64,000 nt of DNA from Listeria fleischmannii subsp. fleischmannii LU2006-1 (GCF_000344175.1 NZ_ALWW01000011.1:1-64000), one strand, 5' to 3'; shown: positions 1 through 8,989, numbered from the stretch's first letter. Made by a program: numbers and translations. Notes: generated by a model not told the origin, from the letters alone.

Positions 1-2551
1 CCCGTCTGGATGAAGTAAATGCTCTTCAATAATATTGTAAATTTTTCTTACGCTGTTTATCACTTACAAGTTCAGCAATTACGCTTCTTGTAAGCGGAAT
101 AAGACGATAATCAATTTTGGTTTCTTTATCTTTTGGATGAATCATAAATTCTGCTGTGTGTTCATCTTTCATATAAATAAAACCAGGAATCACATCTGTA
201 TCTTGTAACATATACGTTTTAAAATCTTCTTGAATGGCGCTAGCAAGTATTTCGTACCTGGCTCCTTCTGGCATTTCTTTTCCAAGTGCGGTCATTACTT
301 GATAGGTTAAAGCGACTGTCCAGCTGGATACCATTCGTTTTTTCAGCTCGTTATTAGCCGGTTGAAGTGTATCGTCCCAATCGCCATCGCCGTAATTGGA
401 AAGTGACGTCCCTTTCATAAAGCGACTTTCAATAGTCGAAACCGCTTTTTCGATATGGGCTTTTAATGTTTCTTTTTGGTCTGTATAACTTTTCGTTGTC
501 ACCGAAATATACGGGATGCTTTCTTCCAAAATGCTTGTATCTCCTGAATAATGGAGGTAATCACCGACCATTTTAAGTGGCCATACGATAACATCGCCGT
601 GACTTTCTTCTTGCTGAATATTTTCGTATTTATCAAACATGAACCACTGAGGCCAGTCGCCCGTTTCTTTGTATTGGTGAGAAAATACTTTTAAAATAAG
701 GGAACGTAGCACGTCTTTATGACCAGTGGCAAGGAAAAATTCAAATGGTCCCTGAGACACATCTCGCGTTCCCCAAGCAGCACCACTTCCTTGCTCGAGC
801 CCGTGCGGTGAGGCATAATGAATCAACATTTGATACGCATACCAGTAGGCCGTAATATTGTATTTTTCAGCAAAAGTGGAGTCATGAGCAAGCTTAAATT
901 TCGAAAGTAGCGCTTCGTAAAATGCTTCTGTCGTCTCTTCTTTTTCTGCAAAAAATTCTCCGTCTAGTGTTGCTTGAATGTCCAAATGGGCTACTTCTTT
1001 TTGCGTGTAAATAAAGCAATCTAAGTCCGCTGTTCCTACTGCCGATTCCGCGATAAAACGCTCATCTGTGACTTCATCAAAATCACCAGAAACATGGTAG
1101 GCTAAATTGGGATAACGTGGATTATCTTTTGGTGTATAAAATAAAGTCCCATTTTTTTCAACTCGTGAAAATTCATTTTCATATTCATTTGGCCCCATGC
1201 TAATTTGATTTGTCATCACAAAATCATATTTTTTACCTTGTTCAGAATAAATGGCAACTGACACCATTTTACTGCCATTTGAAAGCTTCGTTTCAACAAC
1301 TAGCGTATCATCCGCTAACACATAAATCCATTTAGCACGATTTGTCTGCATTTCAAACGCAGTTGGCATTGTAAGTAAATGGAGCTTCTCGTTTTCGCGT
1401 AAATAAATACGCAGACCACTTGTTTGTAACAAATTAAGCGCATTTCGTTGATGCGAGCTAAACTTATTCATATTCGTATTCCCAAGTGTCACATGTGAAT
1501 GGAAAACGCCACTCATATAAACCGTTGCCGCAAGCGTATTTTCAGGATGAAGCAAGTCTACTTGGTCAAGTAAAATCGTACCGTGATGACGCTCCACCAG
1601 GCGTTCTTTCTCCTTTAGAACCACATGCGTTTTTTCTGGGGTAAAAAAGCTCAACGTTTGATCGTCCGACTTCTCTTCAAACTGGCGTGCCGCATAGTGT
1701 GCATTCAGCCAGTTTTGTGATGCCGCGTTTCCCCTTACTTCACTTGAAATTTGGTAACGGCGCACCGCCTTAACGCCCGCTTTAAAAGGCTTATGCGTCA
1801 GACCTTCAAAAATGGCGTTTAGTGTTTCAACCGACGTCGCAAAGTGTGTCGCCTCCACTTGATTACGCGTTAAAAAGCCATAAAAAACCGTTTTTTCTTG
1901 GCCATGTAAAAGGTCCGTTTGAAGCCCGACCATCGCCATTTCATATTGCCATTTTCGATTTTTAAGCCCTTCGCCAATTAATCCTTGTGGTGATTCCCCC
2001 AATTTAATCCCCGTACCATAAAAATCAAATCCATCCGTTACAAATCGTTTAATGGTACGAAAACCGCCTAGTTCAACAGCCGGAAATTGATTCCCACTTT
2101 GCGGCTGATTTTGCCGCGCTAAAACCACTTTTCCGCGTTCTGTATCAAGCACATTGTAGTCAATATACTGGGCCATATAAGCCTCATTCGTCCTAACCGC
2201 GCCGACATCCGCAAGCCCTAGATCCTGAACATAAATCAAATCATAACTCGTTTCAATATCCGTTTCACATTCATAAAACCAGCCTGACTCATGAATTCGA
2301 AAAGTAACCGTATACGTCCCGATAGGTAACGTTCCCTCATAACGAAAAGCCTCTTCATGATATGAAAATGTCGCCTCTTCGTTTAACAAAGGATAAAATG
2401 CCGCCTCCGTTCGCAAGAAAATTTGCCCTAAACGTGTTTCAAGCGGATTTTGCAACACTTGATTAACTAAAACCCCATCAAACAGAAGCGCATGCATGTG
2501 CCCCGTCTCAAAAAACTTTGCTTTTACTAAACCTTTTTCCGTCGTAATCAT
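1..2551 (-). pseudogene. GH94 1,2-beta-oligoglucan phosphorylase, partial at left edge, frame broken
   Basis: Phosphorolyses beta-1,2-linked glucooligosaccharides (sophorooligosaccharides) to glucose 1-phosphate and a shorter oligomer in the cytosol. The 841 readable residues match the GH94 pattern: a beta-sandwich N-terminal half, then GTRDVSQGPFEF (about residues 598-609) and GDGDWDDTLQPAN (from about residue 721), the region carrying the general-acid Asp of the family. From memory it corresponds to L. innocua Lin1839, an enzyme of about 1,110 residues, so roughly 270 residues lie beyond the edge. The frame stops at base 26 after KKNLQYY, but skipping one base near 31-37 lets it continue as IIEEHLLHPDG to the edge, so this looks like a one-base insertion. 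Its ATG overlaps the stop of the upstream GH3 gene by ATGA (2548-2551), implying coupling. Confidence 0.85.
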
Positions 2552-4704
2552 CTAACCACCCTAACCTCAAAACTTTTCACATCGCAACTACTCGTACCCA
2601 CGAAAACATGGTGGATACCTTCTTCTTGCACAACTTTTAAATCCGGTAAATAAAATGAAAAATCTTTTTCGTTTAAAATAAATGAAAGTGTTGTCTTTTC
2701 GCCCGATTCTAAATACACTTTTTGAAACGCCTTCAATTCTTTTTGCGGCCTTGAAACACTTGCCGTGACATCAAAAAGGTACACTTGAACAACTTCACTG
2801 CCGGCGCATTCGCCCGTGTTTTGAACTGTCACATCAACCGTAAGGGATTCACCCACCGCTATTTCCTTTTTCATTTTGATGTCGGTTAAGGCAAAATGTG
2901 TGTAGCTTAAGCCAAAACCAAATGGAAATAACGGTTCATTAGGTATATCCAAATACTGCGACAAATATTTTTCACCCGCATTTTGTTCTGTTTTCGGGCG
3001 ACCAGTACGTAACTCATTATAAAAAATCGGAATTTGCCCTGTTGTTTGAGGAATCGTCATGGAAAGTTTCCCCGAAGGATTGACTTTTCCAGTTAATAAA
3101 TCAAAAATCGCATTTCCAGCTTCCGTTCCTGGGAAAAAGACATCTAAAACGGCTTCTGAATTTTGAACTAACTCCTTTATATCAAGCGGCCTACCGTTAA
3201 ATAATACGGTGACAACAGATGAATTAGCGGCGGCAATTCGTTTGCAGAGTTCATATTGCGCCTCCGGTAATCGAATGGTGGCAAGGCTTGCCGCTTCACC
3301 GCTCCACTCACTTTTCTCACCTACACATAAAACGATGACATCTGCATCTTTAGCAGCATCTTCAGCGCGTTTGTAGTCCGCCTCAGAAATCGTTTCATAG
3401 TCGGTTGTGACAAATTTTGTTTCGCTAAACTTTCCGGAAAAAGCATCATAAATGGATACAGCGTCACTTTTTTCGCCATACACCACCCATCCGCCTAGTA
3501 CATCTTTACTTTCTGCAAGCGGTCCGATAAACGCGACTTTTTGGTCTGTGGAAAGTGGTAAAATGTTTTGATTATTTTTGAGAAGCACGGCTGATTCAGT
3601 CGCTACTCGTCTTGCTGCTTGGCGATTTCTAGCGGATAATATGTCCCCGGTTCGCTCACTCACCTTTAACCCTCGATAAGGGTCTTCAAAAAGGCCTAAA
3701 TCATTTTTTAAAACTAGCATCCGCATGACGGCTTCATCTACTAAGCTTTCTGCTACTTCTCCGCTTTCTACGAGCTCTTTTAAGCTTGTAATGTAGCATT
3801 CGGTCATCATTTCTAGGTCTACCCCAGCGAGAACGGCGCCTTTAGCGGCTTCTTTTGTATTAGCTGCTGTCCCATGATTAATCACTTCTTTTACAGCTCC
3901 CCAATCCGAAATGAGGACGCCTGAAAACCCTAGTTCTTTCCGTAAAACGTCACGATTTAGCCATTTGTTCATAGTGGCTGGAACGCCATCAAGTACATTA
4001 AAAGATGTCATCACCATTTTCGCTCCTGCTTCTAGTGCAGCCTCATAAGCAGGTAAATAATTTTGATAAAACTCGCGCATACTCATGTCCACTGTATGAT
4101 ATTCACGCCCACCCTGCGGTGCCCCATATGCCGCAAAATGTTTCACACAAGCAGCGAGTCGCGTATGATCTTCTAATAAATTTTCACCTTGATAGCCCTT
4201 AACCATTGCTGCACCTAAACGGCTGTTTAAATGAGGATCTTCTCCGGTCGATTCCATCACACGCCCCCAGCGAGGATCACGAACTAAATCGACCATCGGG
4301 GAAAATGTTACATGATGACCACTTGCTGATGCTTCAAGCGCTGATACTCGGGCCATTTCACCAACTATTTCTTCACTAAAGGATGCGCCTAGTGCTAGCG
4401 GAATCGGAAAAATAGTTTTATGCCCGTGAATAATATCTGCCATAAAGATAAGTGGGATTCCTAAACGATTTGTTTCCATATGTGCTTCTTGAATTTGCAA
4501 CATATCTTTTTTAGAACTCGAACCTAAAACTGAACCCGCATTTTTAATAATTTCTTCTGTTAAATGAAGTTCCTCCATTGGGCCAGTAATTTCACCTTGC
4601 ATTTCTGTTCCTTTGAAAAAAATAGGTGAAAGTTGCATCATCTGACTAATTTTTTCATCAAGCGTCATTTTTAAAAGTAAGTCTTCCAAATATTTTTTAT
4701 CCAT
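2548..4704 (-). CDS. GH3 beta-glucosidase acting on beta-1,2-glucooligosaccharides
   Basis: Hydrolyses terminal beta-glucose from short beta-1,2-linked oligosaccharides; no signal peptide, so cytosolic. The 718-residue protein has the GH3 order: TIM-barrel N-terminal domain with KHFAAYG and the nucleophile Asp in LISDWGAV (about residue 270), alpha/beta sandwich domain with GEKSEWSGEAAS, and a C-terminal fibronectin-III-like domain starting near VDVTVQNTG. Length and context match L. innocua Lin1840 (from memory). It is the first gene of a minus-strand operon with the GH94 gene, which it overlaps by 4 bases. Start at ATG 4704 is preceded by a good ribosome site (GGAGG on the minus strand at about 4712). 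Expression should answer to the operator at 4730-4745 in its leader. Confidence 0.92.
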   Translation of the reverse strand: MDKKYLEDLLLKMTLDEKISQMMQLSPIFFKGTEMQGEITGPMEELHLTEEIIKNAGSVLGSSSKKDMLQIQEAHMETNRLGIPLIFMADIIHGHKTIFPIPLALGASFSEEIVGEMARVSALEASASGHHVTFSPMVDLVRDPRWGRVMESTGEDPHLNSRLGAAMVKGYQGENLLEDHTRLAACVKHFAAYGAPQGGREYHTVDMSMREFYQNYLPAYEAALEAGAKMVMTSFNVLDGVPATMNKWLNRDVLRKELGFSGVLISDWGAVKEVINHGTAANTKEAAKGAVLAGVDLEMMTECYITSLKELVESGEVAESLVDEAVMRMLVLKNDLGLFEDPYRGLKVSERTGDILSARNRQAARRVATESAVLLKNNQNILPLSTDQKVAFIGPLAESKDVLGGWVVYGEKSDAVSIYDAFSGKFSETKFVTTDYETISEADYKRAEDAAKDADVIVLCVGEKSEWSGEAASLATIRLPEAQYELCKRIAAANSSVVTVLFNGRPLDIKELVQNSEAVLDVFFPGTEAGNAIFDLLTGKVNPSGKLSMTIPQTTGQIPIFYNELRTGRPKTEQNAGEKYLSQYLDIPNEPLFPFGFGLSYTHFALTDIKMKKEIAVGESLTVDVTVQNTGECAGSEVVQVYLFDVTASVSRPQKELKAFQKVYLESGEKTTLSFILNEKDFSFYLPDLKVVQEEGIHHVFVGTSSCDVKSFEVRVVR

Positions 4705-4729
4705 AACAGCCTCCTATAACAAATGGTAA

Positions 4730-4745
4730 ATCGAAACGTTTCTAT
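4730..4745. promoter_or_regulatory. LacI-type operator, copy 1 (GH3/GH94 side)
   Basis: ATCGAAACGTTTCTAT, containing the perfect 10-bp palindrome GAAACGTTTC with the central CG typical of LacI-family operators. An identical 16-mer lies at 4983-4998. This copy is downstream of the minus-strand promoter at 4760-4788, inside the leader of the GH3-GH94 transcript, where a bound repressor would block transcription. A LacI-family regulator adjoining the GH94 gene beyond the left edge is the expected binder (inference from the Listeria gene order). Confidence 0.75.
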
Positions 4746-4759
4746 TCAAATATAACAAC

Positions 4760-4788
4760 AGTATAAGCGCTTTCTTTTTTATAGTCAA
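4760..4788 (-). promoter_or_regulatory. SigA promoter of the GH3-GH94 operon
   Basis: On the minus strand, -35 TTGACT (4788-4783), a 17-bp spacer and -10 TATACT (4765-4760). The spacer and -10 contain AGAAAGCGCTTATA, a cre-like sequence with two mismatches to TGWAANCGNTNWCA, so catabolite control is possible here too. The start of transcription would be near 4753, leaving a leader of about 50 bases that contains the operator. Confidence 0.7.
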
Positions 4789-4947
4789 TCTTTTTTGTTG
4801 TTTCACATTCATTAATCCTCTATTTTTTTATTTTCTACTATTAAAATGGCAAAAAAAGTTTTTTAACAAATATAATAAGTTTTTATAAAAAAGTATTATA
4901 TACAGCCGTTTTACAAGCTTTTTTTTATTTTTTTTAGAAAAAAACAG

Positions 4948-4976
4948 TTGAAACCGATTACATTTCATATTATAAT
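4948..4976 (+). promoter_or_regulatory. SigA promoter of the binding protein-permease operon
   Basis: -35 TTGAAA (4948-4953), 17-bp spacer, -10 TATAAT (4971-4976). Predicted transcription start near 4983, exactly where operator copy 2 begins, so repressor binding would occlude RNA polymerase. The remaining AT-rich part of the 343-bp divergent region (about 4800-4945) shows no other feature beyond A/T tracts. Confidence 0.75.
4949..4962 (+). promoter_or_regulatory. cre site (CcpA) overlapping the -35 box
   Basis: TGAAACCGATTACA fits the cre consensus TGWAANCGNTNWCA at every position and overlaps the -35 hexamer of the sugar-transport promoter. A CcpA complex bound here would repress by blocking polymerase, giving glucose repression of this sugar locus. 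Confidence 0.75.
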
Positions 4977-4982
4977 AATCCC

Positions 4983-4998
4983 ATCGAAACGTTTCTAT
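4983..4998. promoter_or_regulatory. LacI-type operator, copy 2 (transport side)
   Basis: Second identical copy of ATCGAAACGTTTCTAT, at the predicted transcription start of the plus-strand operon. Centre-to-centre distance to copy 1 is 253 bp, so one regulator can control both divergent operons and DNA looping is possible. Confidence 0.75.
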
Positions 4999-5047
4999 AA
5001 AGTTATAAGTTTGTGAAAATGCGTCATAAAAAACGGAGGTAAAAATA

Positions 5048-6295
5048 ATGAAGAAGAAAATGAGTATTGTTTTGTCTGTTTTAGTTTTATCCTTAAGTTT
5101 AGTTTTGGCAGCTTGTGGTTCTGGGAGCGGGAGTGACTCTAGCGACAAAGATACATTAACCGTTTGGGCAATGGGAGATGAAGCAAAATCACTAAAAGAC
5201 CTAGCGAAAGATTTTACTAAAGAAAGTGGTATTGATGTAAAAGTTCAAGTTATTCCTTGGGCCAATGCACATGACAAGTTACTTACAGCTGTTGCATCAA
5301 AAAGCGGACCCGATGTTCTTCAAATGGGAACTACATGGATGCCTGAATTTGTAGAAGCTGGCGCTATCCAAGATATTTCGAAGGAAGTCAAAGCGAGTGA
5401 CAACATGAATCCGGATAAATTTTTCCCAGGTTCAGTAAAAACAACCGAATTTGATGGCAAATACTACGGTGTTCCTTGGTATGCTGAAACACGCGTTTTA
5501 TTCTATCGTACGGACTTACTTAAACAAGTAGGCTACAATGAGCCCCCTAAAACATGGGATGAGCTTTCTGACGCTGCGCTTAAACTTTCTAAACGCGGTA
5601 AAGATATGTACGGCCTCAATGTAGATGCTAATGAACAAACTTTAGGTTTTATGTTCGGACGCCAAAACGGCTCTGAATTAATTGCAGATGACAACACAAA
5701 ACCTGTTTTTAATCAAAAAGAATTTGTAGACACCGTTAAATATTTAGATTCCTTTATTGAAAATGGCTCTGCACCTAAAACAGATTTAGGAATGGATGCG
5801 GCACAAACATTTGGCGGTGACGGAATTGTTCCAATGTTTATTAGTGGACCTTGGATGGTGAATACTGTCAAAACAACAATCCCTGATATTGAAGGAAAAT
5901 GGGCTACTGCTGTTCTACCTAAAAAAGAAAATAATATTTCTAGCCTAGGTGGCGCAAACTTAACTGTCTTTAAATATTCTAAGAAACAAAAACAGGCTAT
6001 TCAATTTATGGAATTTATGAGTAAACCAGAAGTTCAATTAAAATGGCTAAAAGATACAAATTCAATGCCAGCAAGTAAAGCAGCATGGGAAGATAAAACG
6101 CTTAAAGAAGATCAGTTCTATCAAGTATTTGGTGAACAAATGAAAGACGCTGAACCAATGCCACTTATTCCGCAATTTGAAGAAATTGCACAAACTTATT
6201 TGAAGAGCTGGGAACAAATTTATCGCGGCGGTGCCGATCCACAAAAACAAATGGATACGTTTAACCAACAAGTCGTCGATTTACTCAAGAAATAA
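5048..6295 (+). CDS. ABC sugar importer, lipoprotein solute-binding protein (sophoro-oligosaccharides)
   Basis: Extracellular lipid-anchored receptor that captures the oligosaccharide and delivers it to the two permeases downstream. 415 residues: signal peptide with lipobox VLAAC (Cys about 22), a Gly/Ser linker, then a cluster-B sugar-binding fold (DTLTVWAMGDEAKS..., GPDVLQMGTTWMPEF, VPWYAETRVLFYRTDLL). Start ATG 5048 follows a clear AACGGAGGT ribosome site. From memory it corresponds to L. innocua Lin1841, a binding protein for beta-1,2-glucooligosaccharides; specificity here rests on that and on the GH94/GH3 neighbours. It is followed by a hairpin (6303-6327) that probably lowers read-through into the permeases, so that the binding protein is made in excess. 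Confidence 0.9.
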   Translation: MKKKMSIVLSVLVLSLSLVLAACGSGSGSDSSDKDTLTVWAMGDEAKSLKDLAKDFTKESGIDVKVQVIPWANAHDKLLTAVASKSGPDVLQMGTTWMPEFVEAGAIQDISKEVKASDNMNPDKFFPGSVKTTEFDGKYYGVPWYAETRVLFYRTDLLKQVGYNEPPKTWDELSDAALKLSKRGKDMYGLNVDANEQTLGFMFGRQNGSELIADDNTKPVFNQKEFVDTVKYLDSFIENGSAPKTDLGMDAAQTFGGDGIVPMFISGPWMVNTVKTTIPDIEGKWATAVLPKKENNISSLGGANLTVFKYSKKQKQAIQFMEFMSKPEVQLKWLKDTNSMPASKAAWEDKTLKEDQFYQVFGEQMKDAEPMPLIPQFEEIAQTYLKSWEQIYRGGADPQKQMDTFNQQVVDLLKK

Positions 6296-6302
6296 AATAC
6301 CG

Positions 6303-6327
6303 CGGGGCGCAGTCTGCCCCGTTTTTT
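6303..6327 (+). terminator. intra-operon hairpin/partial terminator
   Basis: CGGGGC (6303-6308), 7-base loop, GCCCCG (6316-6321), then six T. It lies between the binding-protein stop and the first permease, a usual place for partial termination that sets the receptor:permease ratio. Confidence 0.75.
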
Positions 6328-6344
6328 CATAAGAAAGGAGCGCC

Positions 6345-7232
6345 ATGAAACAGTTTTTAAATCGTCATACACCTTATTTTTTTATTTCGCCAGCGCTAAT
6401 TTTACTTATTCTTTTTTCACTAATCCCGATTGTTGTGGCATTCGTTATTAGCTTCACTGATATTAATTTAACGGGTCTGGCAGATTTTTCAAAGATTAAT
6501 TTTATTGGTTTTGAGAACTACGTGAATATTTTACAAGATCCAATTTTTATAAAATCAATTGGAAATACCCTTTTCTATGTGATTATCGGTGTTCCTCTTG
6601 TTATCGTTTGTTCTCTTGCCATTGCGATTATGATTAATTTTTCGCAAGCCAAGATTTTTCAATTTTTCCGTTTAATTTTCTATACGCCTTCTATTACAAA
6701 CGTTGTAGCGGTAGCCGTCGTTTGGAGTTATTTATATAACCCGCAATTTGGTCTATTTAACTACTTACTATCACTCATCGATCTTCCTCCAGTTCCGTGG
6801 TTACAAGACCCTACGATTGCCAAAATATCACTTATTATTCTTGCTGTTTGGCGCGCCATTGGGGTGAATATGATTATCTTTTTAGCCGCACTTCAGGGCA
6901 TTCCAAAAGAATATTACGAAGCAGCTCAACTAGATGGTGCAGGTAACTTCCAACAGCTATTTAAGATTACTGTGCCCCTTCTTAGTTTCGCTATTTTCTT
7001 TGTTAGTGTGACAACTTTAATTGGTTGGCTACAATTTTTCGAGGAACCATTTGTTATGACAAAAGGTGGGCCACTTGATAGCACAAACTCGGTTGCCTTA
7101 TTTATCTATCAAAATGGTTTCCAATTTAGTAAATTTGGTTATGCAGCAGCAGGATCATTTATTTTATTTATTGCCATCATTATCGTCACCCTTCTGCAAT
7201 TCCGTTTACAAAGAAAAAACAATACGATGTAA
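6345..7232 (+). CDS. ABC sugar importer permease 1 (MalF-type)
   Basis: Inner-membrane half-channel of the sugar importer. 295 residues with six predicted membrane segments, the first at about residues 12-35, and the EAA loop EYYEAAQLDGAGNFQQLFKI (about residues 188-207) that docks on the ATPase. Start ATG 6345 has AAGAAAGGAG upstream. It is spaced 17 bases from the second permease. No ATP-binding subunit is encoded in the locus, so a shared MsmX/MsmK-type ATPase elsewhere must energise it (inference). Confidence 0.92.
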   Translation: MKQFLNRHTPYFFISPALILLILFSLIPIVVAFVISFTDINLTGLADFSKINFIGFENYVNILQDPIFIKSIGNTLFYVIIGVPLVIVCSLAIAIMINFSQAKIFQFFRLIFYTPSITNVVAVAVVWSYLYNPQFGLFNYLLSLIDLPPVPWLQDPTIAKISLIILAVWRAIGVNMIIFLAALQGIPKEYYEAAQLDGAGNFQQLFKITVPLLSFAIFFVSVTTLIGWLQFFEEPFVMTKGGPLDSTNSVALFIYQNGFQFSKFGYAAAGSFILFIAIIIVTLLQFRLQRKNNTM

Positions 7233-7249
7233 TTTGAGAGGAGTAAAAA

Positions 7250-8080
7250 ATGAATCCATATACTGAGAAATCACGCATGTCAAAACTAATTGTTATTCTT
7301 ATTTTAACGATTGGCGGATTTTTTATGATTTTGCCGTTCATTTGGATGGTTCTCTCCTCCTTTAAAACGGATGCGGAAATTTTAAAAATTCCTCCAACAA
7401 TTTGGCCAGAATCTTTTAACTGGGAAAATTTTAAGATGCTCTTTGTAGAAATGAACTTTAGTGTGTATTTAAAAAATACACTCGTCATCGTCCTTTTCTC
7501 GTTTGTCGGCCTCTTCTTTAATGCTATGGCAGGTTATGGCTTTGCTAAATTTAAGTTTAAAGGTAAAAACAAGCTCTTTTACCTAGTCCTAGCGACCATG
7601 ATGATTCCCGGACAGGTCACAATGATTCCTGTATATTTAATTTTAAATGCGATGGGGTTAACGAACACCATGACAGGGATTATCCTCCCCGGTTTAGTCG
7701 GCGCCTTTGGAATTTTCTTATTCCGCCAATTTATGTCAACCATTTCCGATGACTTACTTGAAGCAGCACGACTAGACGGCGCAAGTGAGTTCTATATTTT
7801 TTGGCGGATCATTATTCCGATTTCACGTCCCGTTCTGGCTGTGCAAGGGATTTTAACCTTTATCGCTGGATGGAACTCATTCTTATGGCCCCTCATCATC
7901 GCGAATGATGAAAAATATTACACACTTTCAGTTGGGTTGCAACTACTGAAAGGTCAGTATAGTAGTAATTATGCTTTACAAATGGCTGGTTCAACCTTCA
8001 TGGTTATACCTGTTATACTTATTTTCATGATGTTCCAAAAATATATTTTAAAAGGATTCAATGTATCAGGAATGAAATAA
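7250..8080 (+). CDS. ABC sugar importer permease 2 (MalG-type)
   Basis: Second membrane subunit of the importer. 276 residues, six predicted membrane helices, N-terminal segment GGFFMILPFIWMVLSSFKT typical of MalG-like proteins, and EAA loop LLEAARLDGASEFYIFWRII (about residues 168-187). Ribosome site GAGAGGAG precedes ATG 7250. Last gene of the transport operon, closed by the terminator at 8094-8140. Confidence 0.92.
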   Translation: MNPYTEKSRMSKLIVILILTIGGFFMILPFIWMVLSSFKTDAEILKIPPTIWPESFNWENFKMLFVEMNFSVYLKNTLVIVLFSFVGLFFNAMAGYGFAKFKFKGKNKLFYLVLATMMIPGQVTMIPVYLILNAMGLTNTMTGIILPGLVGAFGIFLFRQFMSTISDDLLEAARLDGASEFYIFWRIIIPISRPVLAVQGILTFIAGWNSFLWPLIIANDEKYYTLSVGLQLLKGQYSSNYALQMAGSTFMVIPVILIFMMFQKYILKGFNVSGMK

Positions 8081-8093
8081 TATCAATTTTAGG

Positions 8094-8140
8094 ACTATAG
8101 TTTGTCGTCCATGTGACAAACTATAGTTTTTTTCTTTTTT
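8094..8140 (+). terminator. Rho-independent terminator of the sugar-transport operon
   Basis: 13-bp perfect stem ACTATAGTTTGTC (8094-8106) / GACAAACTATAGT (8115-8127) with 8-base loop, followed by a long T-rich tract. Confidence 0.9.
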
Positions 8141-8156
8141 TTGTACCTTTATTTAA

Positions 8157-8185
8157 TTGACATAAAAAATAGGCTACGTTATGAT
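8157..8185 (+). promoter_or_regulatory. SigA promoter of the SMI1/SUKH gene
   Basis: -35 TTGACA (8157-8162), 17-bp spacer, -10 TATGAT (8180-8185). Its position excludes the upstream in-frame start at 8141 and supports translation from ATG 8252. Confidence 0.7.
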
Positions 8186-8251
8186 GACTTCGTTAGATTG
8201 ATATTTGATTCACAAATAATAAAAATCACTTCAAGAAGGGTTGCGAAAAGT

Positions 8252-8716
8252 ATGAAATCTATTACATTACAGGATTTAAAAGACAAACTAATCGGACTTG
8301 AAATTGAACTATTTCCATTTTCAAGAGAAAAAGTGAGCCAAAGAAAAGCTGAATTAGGTGGCATGCCCAAACAACTGGAAGACTATTTTTTAACCATTGG
8401 TTGGTTTGATGAAATAAGTGATTCTGGGATGGGCTGTCATATGGATGATTTAGACGATATTAAAATCGAAACAGCTGACTATATTAAAAAGTTTTGGAAA
8501 GTTGTTCCAGAGTCTGCGAATGAAAAAGATGATTATTTGTTAATTGGACGTGAATCTGTCAGTGTCTGCGAATTTTTCATCAAAGTGAAGGACTTCGATA
8601 TGGCGGACCCAACTGTTTACACAAATATGGAAGGCTATCCTTATCAAATCGATGAAGAATGCGATACGCTATCGAAGTTTTTTGATCTAATTGCTTTAAG
8701 CGCTGAAGAAGCGTAG
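8252..8716 (+). CDS. SMI1/KNR4 (SUKH) family protein, probable orphan immunity protein
   Basis: 154 residues from ATG 8252, which follows AGAAGGG and lies downstream of the promoter at 8157-8185; a longer in-frame reading from 8141 would start before the promoter. The segment LEDYFLTIGWFDEISDSG and the acidic MDDLDDIKIE fit the SUKH fold, which in bacteria mostly serves as immunity protein against polymorphic/contact toxins. No toxin gene is adjacent, so it is called orphan. Acidic composition agrees with a toxin-binding role. It sits first in the accessory patch between the sugar-transport operon and gltD and has its own promoter and a terminator-like hairpin at 8736. Function is inference from fold and context. 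Confidence 0.75.
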   Translation: MKSITLQDLKDKLIGLEIELFPFSREKVSQRKAELGGMPKQLEDYFLTIGWFDEISDSGMGCHMDDLDDIKIETADYIKKFWKVVPESANEKDDYLLIGRESVSVCEFFIKVKDFDMADPTVYTNMEGYPYQIDEECDTLSKFFDLIALSAEEA

Positions 8717-8735
8717 GAAATTTCATTACCAAAAA

Positions 8736-8757
8736 AGCTAACCCACTTGGGTTAGCT
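8736..8757. repeat. 22-bp palindrome, left copy (terminator hairpin)
   Basis: Perfect palindrome with half-site AGCTAACCCA and CT/TG centre, 20 bases after the SMI1 stop. An identical copy lies at 8990-9011; together they form direct repeats that bracket the 232-bp element. Left flank is AAAAA, so read on the minus strand this is hairpin plus T-run. Confidence 0.8.
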
Positions 8758-8989
8758 CAGCTTGTAGAAAAACTCAAAGTTTAAGCAAAACAAAACGCTT
8801 CTCACCAAAATCAGACTGCTGACAAATGGTGAGATTCTAGGCAGGGCCGAGTACCGGAGCGGAGCGTACTCGAGTACGTGATGACTGAAAACAGGGAAGG
8901 CGTAGTTGGCCTGACCATGTGAGAAGTTATGCGAAGCGCACCGGAACGGATGCCCTAACAACGAAGATTGCCGTTTGTCAGCAGTCTGA
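8758..8989. repeat. dispersed miniature element, long copy, with 16-bp terminal inverted repeats in its core
   Basis: Two parts. A 53-bp arm (8758-8810) beginning CAGCTTGTAGAAAAACTC, and a 179-bp core bounded by TCAGACTGCTGACAAA (8811-8826) and its exact complement TTTGTCAGCAGTCTGA (8974-8989). The core is much richer in G+C than its surroundings and contains the palindrome GTACTCGAGTAC (8867-8878). A short copy with arm and a 55-bp core is at 50750-50858. No convincing protein is encoded: a 69-codon minus-strand frame exists but has no ribosome site. It may be a MITE-like element or a transcribed structured RNA; the whole is flanked by 22-bp direct repeats. Confidence 0.75.

Noticed and set aside
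8752..8961. 69-codon minus-strand reading frame inside the repeated element
   Set aside because: No ribosome site; it runs over the terminal inverted repeat and palindrome, is Cys/Pro/Ser/His-rich in a random way, and is destroyed in the short copy.
8825..8972. G+C-rich patch considered as a tRNA or rRNA fragment
   Set aside because: No cloverleaf, anticodon arm, TTC loop or CCA end, and no recognisable rRNA core sequence.
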